Shown: positions 27,385 through 34,048 of the stretch, piece after piece
Layout: the number at the start of each line of letters is the position of its first letter
Position numbering within the stretch: the stretch's first letter is position 1
DNA from: Candidatus Poseidoniales archaeon
Lineage (GTDB): Archaea > Thermoplasmatota > Poseidoniia > Poseidoniales > Poseidoniaceae
Reading direction: 5' to 3'
Length of the DNA stretch: 64,000 nucleotides
Assembly: GCA_003602415.1 (NCBI GenBank)
Contig: QQSK01000002.1
Coordinates: forward strand, 9,993-73,992
Notes under the pieces: generated by a model
What the model was told of the DNA's origin: nothing
The model's database searches: none
Seen by the model: only the letters and a program-made list of their open reading frames with translations
Made by a program: the position numbers and the translations under genes

Positions 27385-28533
27385 TCAATCGCCACGAAGA
27401 CGCTTCAGTACCGCTTCTGTTTTGTCCATTCCTAATGAGATATCATCTCGAGAAATTGTGTATGCAAATCTTAGGTGACCTTCACCAGAGAGTCCGAATG
27501 CACTGCCCGGAGAGCACAAAACTCCACCTTTTAGCAACTCTATTGCCACCTCTTCACTAGACATGTTAGGAACATCTACCTTAGGGAATACATAGAATGC
27601 ACCCTCTGGTACATGACACTGTACTCCCGGCATTGCATTCAATCTAGTACAGATTAAATCTCTTCTTGCTTTGAATTCAGCACACATTTCATCAGGGTAA
27701 TCATTAGCATGCTCAAATGCTGCCAAAACGGCATACTGCATAGCATCGTTGGAACATGCAGTAATGTAATATTGAAGTTTAATCATCTGCGACATCGCCT
27801 CTGAATTAGCAGACAAAATATATCCAATTCGCCATCCTGTCATTGCGAATGTCTTGGAAAATGAGTTAATCAAAATGACTCTTTCATCGTCACTGCCTAC
27901 AAACGAAACATGCTCTCCGTCGAAAACAATCCTATCGTAAACCTCGTCGGTGATCAACCATAGATCATGCTTCTGAGCAAAGGCAAGCAATTCATCTCTT
28001 TGTGATTCGGTAATTGTTGCACCAGTTGGATTTGAAGGGAAATTGTAGAGAATTGCAACTGTATCATCATCAACTAAAGATTCTAAGTGCTCAATAGTTG
28101 GTACGAATTCGTTCTCAAATAGGCACTCATAAAATCTAGGCTCGCCGCCCCACAGTCCAACATCTGGACCATAAAGTGGGAAATAAGGTTCAGGAAGAAG
28201 TACGTTCTTTCCCGGATTGACCAAAGCAGCGAAAATGTTCAACAAAGCGTTGGTTCCACTCATGGTCATACACACATTACTCTGGTCTAAACCTGGACAC
28301 AAATGATGCCAAGATTCTGCTATTTTGGTCCTCAGTGCAGGTAGGCCTGCAGTAGTTGTATACTTGTTGTGACCATCTTTCATAGCTTGATACATAGCAT
28401 CAATTGCAATTTGAGGTGGTTGGAAATCTGGTTCACCTAAGCCGAATGAAATGACATCATCGCCAGCCATATCAAACATCTTTCTTACGCCAGTTGGTTG
28501 AATATCTAAGGCTCTCTTCGAAAATCCACGCAT
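27385..28533 (-). CDS. Class I/II aminotransferase (aspartate aminotransferase-like)
   Basis: PLP-dependent aminotransferase of fold type I, 382 residues. It shows VISFGLGEPDFQPPQ, the substrate/PLP region MTMSGTNALLNIFAAL, YNFPSNPTGATI, the Asp of LITDEVYDRIVFD and the lysine-bearing SFSKTFAMTGWRIGY, then the C-terminal Arg in HLRFAYTIS. Likely substrates are aspartate or aromatic/alanine-type amino acids; the exact donor cannot be told. AGGAG lies nine bases before the ATG at 28533 (an ATG two codons upstream is closer to it). It sits 18 nt after the subtilase gene and overlaps functionally with peptide catabolism. Confidence 0.92.
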   Translation of the reverse strand: MRGFSKRALDIQPTGVRKMFDMAGDDVISFGLGEPDFQPPQIAIDAMYQAMKDGHNKYTTTAGLPALRTKIAESWHHLCPGLDQSNVCMTMSGTNALLNIFAALVNPGKNVLLPEPYFPLYGPDVGLWGGEPRFYECLFENEFVPTIEHLESLVDDDTVAILYNFPSNPTGATITESQRDELLAFAQKHDLWLITDEVYDRIVFDGEHVSFVGSDDERVILINSFSKTFAMTGWRIGYILSANSEAMSQMIKLQYYITACSNDAMQYAVLAAFEHANDYPDEMCAEFKARRDLICTRLNAMPGVQCHVPEGAFYVFPKVDVPNMSSEEVAIELLKGGVLCSPGSAFGLSGEGHLRFAYTISRDDISLGMDKTEAVLKRLRGD

Positions 28534-28551
28534 ATTCATCTACTCCTAATT

Positions 28552-30684
28552 TCAAGATGATGTACTATCTGGTTCATCGTCCATTATCATCGCATCTAAC
28601 GGTTCATCATCTACTGCTGATGGAACATTTTGAATTTCACCTGCAGCAATAGCAAATTGTAGAGGTTCGTCAACTCTTTGCTGGACTGCAACCCAAGCAC
28701 CGAACGCAAGGACTGCAAATGCAAATATGGCGATGAACAAAGTTCTACCCAATGAACTTCCACTACCCATCGAATCTACGTTTCCTCCACCAACAACAGA
28801 ATCCCAGGAAATCATAGATGATGCTCCATCGGTATCTACACCTCTAACAATAATCATGTTGTATCCATCAGGTAGTTTGTCGGTATCAACTACAAACTGG
28901 AACTCGAATGACTCGTATGTGTTAAGAGTGCCATTTACCGATTCATACACGACTTCAGTCCATGTTTCACCACCATCGGTGGAATACTCGATTGTTTCCA
29001 TTGCAGCGCCACGACTCCAAGCCAAACCTGTGTAGGTGTTGACCGTACCTTGCGAGGATATATTTTCGATGTGTACTTGCAAGTCCAAATTCATATCTGA
29101 AGTAGCCATTCCTGTCATGTTTAGATATTGAGCTGTCCAAACTGCGTCATGGCCATGAACCAATCCCCATCCAAAGTCCTCGTTCCAGTGTGGATCATGT
29201 TCTGGTTGTGATGCTGGACCCATCCTTGTGGCGGTTGAACGAAGAATTTCTCTGATAACCAAAGGATTGATTTCATCATTGACTTCCATCATCAATGCGA
29301 TTATTCCAGTAACTGCTGGTGTTGCATATGAGGTTCCAGAACCACGACCAGTGTATCCATTTTGTGATGCATCTCCTCCCAAGAAGTTGTTACATCCACC
29401 CGATGTAACACAAGCTTCGGCTTGGACAATGTTTGTCCCTGGTGCGGTTACATCCGGTTTCATTTCATTAGTCGGGTCATTGTCACCATTATCTCGACGT
29501 GGCCCACGGCTTGAATAAGAAGCGATATCATCATCATCCCTGTCGATAGTATTCATGTCATCGGTTGCTCCTACAGTTATGGATAGAGAAGATGAACCCA
29601 TTCCGGATAGACCATCATTATCTGGACCATCGTTTCCAGCAGCCACGCTAACAGTCACACCTGCAAGAGTTGCTTCGTTAAGAATTCTGGAATGCATATC
29701 TTCGCCATCACTGCCGCCGCCTTCGTGACTTGTGATTCCCCAAGATAGAGAGATGATGTCAATTCCATGTAGGCTTTCATCAACACCTGGCCAAGCAGTA
29801 TCTTTGTTGTCAATAATCCACTGAATGCCATTCATTGCAGACTCATAGAACTCTTGTGAGAGTAGATAATTCTCGAATGGTCCTGCACCAGCGTCTGTAC
29901 CAATTCTAACATCGATTAGACTTGCATTAGGGGCAGAACCTTCGAATCCAGTTTGCTCCCCATTAGCATCCAATCCTGTTGCTGCAGCCATACCCATGCA
30001 AGCAGTACCGTGTTGATTACCGTCGTCAGGATCGAATGAACCATCGGTCTCACGTCCACCTGCTAAGATGCATTCTGGGTCTGTGTGAACGAAGCAAACA
30101 GCATCATAACCTGCAACAAACTTGTCTTTTAGTCCAGGATGTTCATTATCAGTTCCGGTATCGACCATGGCGATATTGATTCCAGCACCCCTCATGGGCG
30201 TGTGATTCCAAGCAGTGTGAGGATAAACTTCTGATTGTTCGGCTAGAATATTAGGAGTTTGAATATCTCCCCACAAAATGACTTGGCCATATCTTTCAAC
30301 CATTACTACTCCATCGATTTGAGATAACTCCCAAATGTCTGATGAGTTGATTACTCCGAGTAGAACTGCATCTACAGCTTCGATTACATCTGTAATATCA
30401 TAGCCCATCGATTCTAATAACTCAACATCTGAATCAGTAACATCTCTTGAATATGAAAGGCCAATTCCAACTGGCTGATCAAGGGTTTCCAATGAATCAT
30501 GAATCCCATTACGATTGGAATCCATGGTTGTTCTTTCCCACCAATCAATCTCTTCTTGAATGACAGGTGTCATATCTGGGATGGACGTTGACCATTGGCT
30601 ATCAAACCCAGAATCATGACCAATAGAACCGGTTAGAGGTGCAAGAAACAGAGTCAAACAAAGTAGTGTAAATCCTCGACGCAT
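28552..30684 (-). CDS. Secreted membrane-anchored subtilisin-like protease (S8)
   Basis: 710 residues: signal peptide (RRGFTLLCLTLFLAPLTGS), a prodomain with IDGVVMVERYGQV, then the S8 catalytic domain with Asp in NIAMVDTGTDNEHPGL, His in GNQHGTACMGMAAAT, Asn in VSVAAGNDGPDN and Ser in GSGTSYATPAVTG. A C-terminal beta domain is followed by one transmembrane helix (LFIAIFAFAVLAFGAWVA) and an acidic tail. It is therefore an outward-facing protease for extracellular protein, fitting a peptide-degrading lifestyle. ATG at 30684 follows GGGGAG; upstream in-frame starts are rejected. Confidence 0.93.
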   Translation of the reverse strand: MRRGFTLLCLTLFLAPLTGSIGHDSGFDSQWSTSIPDMTPVIQEEIDWWERTTMDSNRNGIHDSLETLDQPVGIGLSYSRDVTDSDVELLESMGYDITDVIEAVDAVLLGVINSSDIWELSQIDGVVMVERYGQVILWGDIQTPNILAEQSEVYPHTAWNHTPMRGAGINIAMVDTGTDNEHPGLKDKFVAGYDAVCFVHTDPECILAGGRETDGSFDPDDGNQHGTACMGMAAATGLDANGEQTGFEGSAPNASLIDVRIGTDAGAGPFENYLLSQEFYESAMNGIQWIIDNKDTAWPGVDESLHGIDIISLSWGITSHEGGGSDGEDMHSRILNEATLAGVTVSVAAGNDGPDNDGLSGMGSSSLSITVGATDDMNTIDRDDDDIASYSSRGPRRDNGDNDPTNEMKPDVTAPGTNIVQAEACVTSGGCNNFLGGDASQNGYTGRGSGTSYATPAVTGIIALMMEVNDEINPLVIREILRSTATRMGPASQPEHDPHWNEDFGWGLVHGHDAVWTAQYLNMTGMATSDMNLDLQVHIENISSQGTVNTYTGLAWSRGAAMETIEYSTDGGETWTEVVYESVNGTLNTYESFEFQFVVDTDKLPDGYNMIIVRGVDTDGASSMISWDSVVGGGNVDSMGSGSSLGRTLFIAIFAFAVLAFGAWVAVQQRVDEPLQFAIAAGEIQNVPSAVDDEPLDAMIMDDEPDSTSS

Positions 30685-30762
30685 ATTCTCCCCGACTCTA
30701 TTCACGAACACATCCGCCATCAACATGTTGGTTAACAGATTAACATAATTTTAGCAAAGAGG

Positions 30763-30951
30763 TGGGAGCACAGGGATTTGAACCCCGACCGGCTGGTATC
30801 TTCTGATCCGCCACTAAGTTTTGTGTGTACGGCTGGTGGCGGGATGTCACAGGTCAGTCTTCCAGTTGTTCATCACAATCTTCAGACCATTACCTCTCAT
30901 CATTCCCGTGCAACTGGAGCCAGCTATACTACCAGGTTATACTATACTCCC
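30763..30951 (-). tRNA. trnW: tRNA-Trp (CCA) with 116-nt intron
   Basis: Exon 1 is 30914-30951: acceptor GGGAGTA, D arm with the GG loop, anticodon stem GCTGG and loop C-T-CCA-G. Exon 2 is 30763-30797: A38, CCAGC, variable loop CGGT, T arm CGGGG-TTCAAAT-CCCTG and acceptor TGCTCCC with discriminator A. The acceptor pairs fully with one U-G. The intron (30798-30913) sits at the canonical archaeal 37/38 position. CCA is not encoded. Mature length 73 nt. It lies 21 nt after eL41. Confidence 0.93.
30850..30905 (-). ncRNA. C/D-box guide RNA inside the tRNA-Trp intron
   Basis: The intron shows box C ATGATGA (30897-30903), box D' CTGA (30882-30885), box C' GTGATGA (30870-30876) and box D CTGA (30854-30857). 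The guide before box D matches TCCAGTTG across the anticodon loop/intron junction of the same precursor, and its fifth base upstream of D pairs with C34, predicting Cm34. This mirrors the Haloferax volcanii pre-tRNA-Trp intron. The guide before D' (30886-30896) has no obvious tRNA-Trp target, since position 39 is C here rather than U. Confidence 0.9.
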
Positions 30952-30972
30952 TCGTATGTTTACCCTTCAGCG

Positions 30973-31080
30973 TCACTGCTTAGCCTGACGGCGAGCACGC
31001 TTACGACGTCGTAGCTTTTTCTTACGCCACTTCCATCGCTGATTACCAGTCTTCTTCCACGCTCTGGAACCTCGCTTCAT
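30973..31080 (-). CDS. rpl41e: Ribosomal protein eL41 (N-terminally extended)
   Basis: A 35-residue, extremely basic peptide: MKRGSRAWKKTGNQRWKWRK followed by KKLRRRKRARRQAKQ. The last about 22 residues match the eL41 pattern (W-R-K-K-R/K-x-R-R-L/R-K-R), the shortest ribosomal protein, which bridges the two subunits; usual length is about 25, so about ten residues are extra. A TATA-like CATATAG at 31108-31114 is about 27 nt before 31084, giving an almost leaderless mRNA. tRNA-Trp follows 21 nt downstream. The call rests on composition and pattern; the gene is too short for certainty. Confidence 0.72.
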   Translation of the reverse strand: MKRGSRAWKKTGNQRWKWRKKKLRRRKRARRQAKQ

Positions 31081-31107
31081 GGTGAACAGTCCGCCGACCA
31101 ACCTTTG

Positions 31108-31114
31108 CTATATG
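31108..31114 (-). promoter_or_regulatory. TATA-like element upstream of eL41
   Basis: Minus strand CATATAG, with its centre about 30 nt upstream of the eL41 ATG. This spacing predicts transcription starting a few bases before the start codon. It could drive both eL41 and tRNA-Trp as one transcript. Inference from sequence and spacing only. Confidence 0.45.
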
Positions 31115-31142
31115 AGGACTTCCCAAAGACCAACGATGCTTT

Positions 31143-31979
31143 TCAGGCCAAAATTCCATTTTGATAGTCCTCAATTGCTTGAATAATTTCTTCTCTGGTA
31201 TTCATTACAAAGGGGCCATATCTTGCTATTGGCTCACCGATCTCGGGTCCTGCCAAAATCAAGAACTCCGATTCTTCATTTGCGCTAATGCTGACTTCAG
31301 AACCCTTAGACAGAATGGCTAAAGAACCATCTGAGACTATTTTGTTCTCTATGGTTACTGCGCCTTTGAAAACGTAAATCATACCATTCAATTCGCTGTC
31401 AAGATTTTTGTCTAGAACACTGTACTTTTCCATCTTAACATGTACATACGTAATTGGAATAACGGTATCGATTGAAGATTCCACTCCTAAACATTCACCT
31501 GCAACGACCCTAGCCCAAACGCCATCCTTAATGGCAATTGGAGATTCTGAAGCAGAAATATCTTGATATCTAGGATTCATCATTTTATCCTTAGCAGGAA
31601 GATTTACCCAAATCTGGAAACCGTGCATTAGGCCTCCTTCATCCATCATTTTCTTGGTTGGTAACTCTGAATGAATGATCCCTTTACCTGCGGTCATCCA
31701 TTGTACATCACCAGGTGTTAGAACTCCCTTGGAACCAGCACTATCTTCATGTTCCATCTCGCCAGAGAGCAGATAAGTTACCGTCTCGAATCCTCTATGG
31801 GGATGCCATGGAGCGCCTACTGCCTCTCCTGGAGCATAATCTACAGGACCCATTTCATCGAGTAGAAGGAATGGACTCATCAACGAGCCCATGGCTGCAG
31901 GTCTACGAACTTTGAATCCTCCACCCTCAAGCACAGTCCTGGTCGGAACTATCGAACCCACACTTCTCTTACTTGACAT
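31143..31979 (-). CDS. Pirin family protein
   Basis: Bicupin protein of 278 residues. The N-terminal cupin has the metal-binding HPHRGFETVTYLLSG block (two His), with a further His in GKGIIHSELP, and MEHEDSAGSKG; a C-terminal pirin cupin with AILSKGSEV follows. Bacterial and archaeal pirins are metal-binding, and some are quercetinases or regulators; no specific role can be given. ATG at 31979 follows GGTGAAG; an upstream in-frame start is rejected. Confidence 0.92.
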   Translation of the reverse strand: MSSKRSVGSIVPTRTVLEGGGFKVRRPAAMGSLMSPFLLLDEMGPVDYAPGEAVGAPWHPHRGFETVTYLLSGEMEHEDSAGSKGVLTPGDVQWMTAGKGIIHSELPTKKMMDEGGLMHGFQIWVNLPAKDKMMNPRYQDISASESPIAIKDGVWARVVAGECLGVESSIDTVIPITYVHVKMEKYSVLDKNLDSELNGMIYVFKGAVTIENKIVSDGSLAILSKGSEVSISANEESEFLILAGPEIGEPIARYGPFVMNTREEIIQAIEDYQNGILA

Positions 31980-32043
31980 GACTTCACCAAAACTCCGTCC
32001 TTTAAGGAGCATTTAGTTTCATGTATGATACTGGAAAATCGAG

Positions 32044-32117
32044 CGGGCGTACGGGGATTCGAACCCCGGTTATCGGCTTAGAAGGCCGAGATGATATCCA
32101 GGCTACATTATACGCCC
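32044..32117 (-). tRNA. trnR: tRNA-Arg (UCU)
   Basis: Cloverleaf: acceptor GGGCGTA/TACGCCC with discriminator G, D arm with GG loop, anticodon stem TCGGC/GCCGA, loop CTTCTAA (anticodon TCT), T arm GGGG-TTCGAAT-CCCC. 74 nt, no intron, CCA not encoded. Lies alone between pirin and the SprT-like gene. Confidence 0.95.
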
Positions 32118-32149
32118 AACCCCTCGGGCGGGAATCCCCTCTATCAGTC

Positions 32150-32638
32150 TTACAGTGGTCGAGCGCATTTATGACATCGTAATGGCTTGCGCACAGTAGA
32201 GCGTTTCCACTCATATCCACAGTTTTTACAAGACCATGTCTTCACTCTAGCCGTTCCAAGGAATTCATCGCGCATTTCCTGAAGCATTGGAGATTGAGAA
32301 ATTGCAACTCCCGGAGCAATCTCATCCACTGCATCATGGAGGTCTTTTGAATGATTTAGAACTCCAGATGCATGAATCAATTCATGAGCTAGAGTGTGCT
32401 TGAGCAAATCTGGCTCCTCTACCAACCTCGGATGAAGTCCAATGGTAATCGGGCCAGGGTCGAGAGACAATCTTCTGCGTCGAACGAGTTCTGCGTTTCC
32501 TTCTTCGAATCTAGTCATGCCAAGACGATCATCATCAGCCTCTAACCAGATTAGAGAAACACGTTCAGGTAGCCATTTTGTGAACACGTTTTCAGGCACT
32601 TGTGGAAGCAACTCAACGAGTATTGCATCCACGTCCAT
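32150..32638 (-). CDS. SprT-like zinc metalloprotease
   Basis: 162 residues. The SprT-type protease core has the gluzincin motif HELIHASG with a third His in the following helix (LNHSKDLHDA). A C-terminal zinc ribbon follows: CKNCGYEWKRST ... CHKCARPL. In eukaryotes the related SPRTN cleaves DNA-protein crosslinks; archaeal versions are poorly studied. ATG at 32638 is chosen; the longer frame runs into the tRNA-Ala promoter region. 32639-32714 is a divergent gap of about 75 nt. Confidence 0.88.
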   Translation of the reverse strand: MDVDAILVELLPQVPENVFTKWLPERVSLIWLEADDDRLGMTRFEEGNAELVRRRRLSLDPGPITIGLHPRLVEEPDLLKHTLAHELIHASGVLNHSKDLHDAVDEIAPGVAISQSPMLQEMRDEFLGTARVKTWSCKNCGYEWKRSTVRKPLRCHKCARPL

Positions 32639-32714
32639 GTCCAGCCCAGCAGGACCTAATTGAGAAGCCTTATGATTGGAGGGCAGGTGGGCGGGATGCC
32701 TTAGGCAAAGCATC

Positions 32715-32787
32715 GGGCGCTTAGATCAGCTGGAAGATCGCTTGAGTGGCACTCAAGAGGCCGGGGGTTCAAATCCCCCAGCGTCCA
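32715..32787 (+). tRNA. trnA: tRNA-Ala (GGC)
   Basis: Acceptor GGGCGCT/AGCGTCC with the G3-U70 pair that identifies tRNA-Ala; D arm GATC/GATC with GG loop; anticodon stem CTTGA/TCAAG; loop GTGGCAC (anticodon GGC) with a pairable 32-38 as is usual for tRNA-Ala; T arm GGGGG-TTCAAAT-CCCCC; discriminator A. CCA not encoded. 73 nt, no intron. It ends one base before the convergent CDF gene. Confidence 0.95.
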
Positions 32788-32788
32788 C

Positions 32789-33898
32789 TTATCTGACTGA
32801 AACCATTTCTACTTTCGAGGTTTCATTCAACTTCATAACATCATTTTTGACATTCTCAAACTTGTTTTCTGAAACACTTGGAGAGACTCTTAGAACAACC
32901 TCAACACCGCTATGAAGAATGTGTAGAGTTACTGCCTGCAACTCTTCTGAATCATAATGTGAGCCCCAAATTTCCCTAATTTTGATTTCTAAATATGAGC
33001 AATTAGGCAACTCAGGCGCATCATGCTCATCGTCTTCAGGGTCAATATGGACTGTTAATTCTTTTAGAGCAGGAACTACAGCTTCAACTCTCTCAACTAT
33101 TCTGTGAGCGATTTCGTGCCCTTGAGTTACCGAAATATATGGATTGACTTGAGCGTGAGATTCAGCAAATATTTCTCCACCAATCGTCTTGGTTCTAAGC
33201 AAGTGCATATCCAGCACGCCATCTGTTTCTCTGATTGTTTTCTCCATTAATGCAAAAGTTTCAGGATCCACACCTGCCTCACTTACTTCCAATAATGCCT
33301 CATAGACAATTTTCAAGCCAACGCGAGTAAGCATGAATGATACTACCAATGCAGCTGCTAAGTCACCAACAGTGAATCCAAATTCAGAAGCTAGCAAACC
33401 GACAAGTACAACCAAAGAAGAGAGCGCATCTGTTCTGTGATGAACTGCATTTGCTTGTAGCAATGAATGATTGTGCTTGTTTCCTGCTCGGATTGTATAA
33501 TGATAGAGTAACTCCTTGACTACAATAGATGCTGCTGCGGCAGCCAATGCCATTTGCCCTGGAGTATTCCAAGATTCACTGTCTTGGATTCTATTTATCA
33601 TTTCATATCCTAATCCAATTCCTGCTGCAATAATCATCAATCCAACAACAAATGATGCTAGAGTTTCGTACCTTCTATGCCCATATTGGTGATTTTCATC
33701 GGCTTCTCGGGAACCAAACAGAATTGCAACATAGACTACCATGTCTGAAACTAAATCGCTAATCGAGTGAATTGCATCGGCAATTAATGAGGCACTGGAT
33801 GACAAAACCCCTACAAACGCTTTGAGAACTGCAAGAAGGATATTGACAATTGCACCGACAATTGTAACCCTCTTCGCAACACTATCACGCTCGGTCAT
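32789..33898 (-). CDS. CDF family cation-efflux transporter
   Basis: 369-residue membrane transporter of the cation diffusion facilitator family (Zn/Fe/Mn/Co out, protons in). Six transmembrane segments; the metal site shows SLIADAIHSISDLVSD (HxxxD in helix 2) and ANAVHHRTDALSSL (HxxxD in helix 5), with NHQYGHRRYETLA between. A cytoplasmic domain with histidines (ESHAQVNPYISVTQGHEIAH, HIDPEDDEHDAP) is followed by an additional beta-rich C-terminal stretch of about 70 residues not typical of minimal CDFs. Metal specificity cannot be assigned. Confidence 0.93.
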   Translation of the reverse strand: MTERDSVAKRVTIVGAIVNILLAVLKAFVGVLSSSASLIADAIHSISDLVSDMVVYVAILFGSREADENHQYGHRRYETLASFVVGLMIIAAGIGLGYEMINRIQDSESWNTPGQMALAAAAASIVVKELLYHYTIRAGNKHNHSLLQANAVHHRTDALSSLVVLVGLLASEFGFTVGDLAAALVVSFMLTRVGLKIVYEALLEVSEAGVDPETFALMEKTIRETDGVLDMHLLRTKTIGGEIFAESHAQVNPYISVTQGHEIAHRIVERVEAVVPALKELTVHIDPEDDEHDAPELPNCSYLEIKIREIWGSHYDSEELQAVTLHILHSGVEVVLRVSPSVSENKFENVKNDVMKLNETSKVEMVSVR

Positions 33899-34048
33899 GA
33901 TTACCGCTCGATGTCATTGATAATGAACGTTCTATGTACATAATCTCGTTCTTCGTGCGACCTAAAAAACTCTACACTGCGACAATATCGCAAATGGTCG
34001 GAACAAATGATAAAACTAGAACGGGGTACGAGCAACTTAGGAGATGTT

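Noticed and set aside
30778..31014. 78-codon plus-strand frame over tRNA-Trp and eL41
   Set aside because: It covers a tRNA with its intron and the antisense of eL41; no coding pattern.
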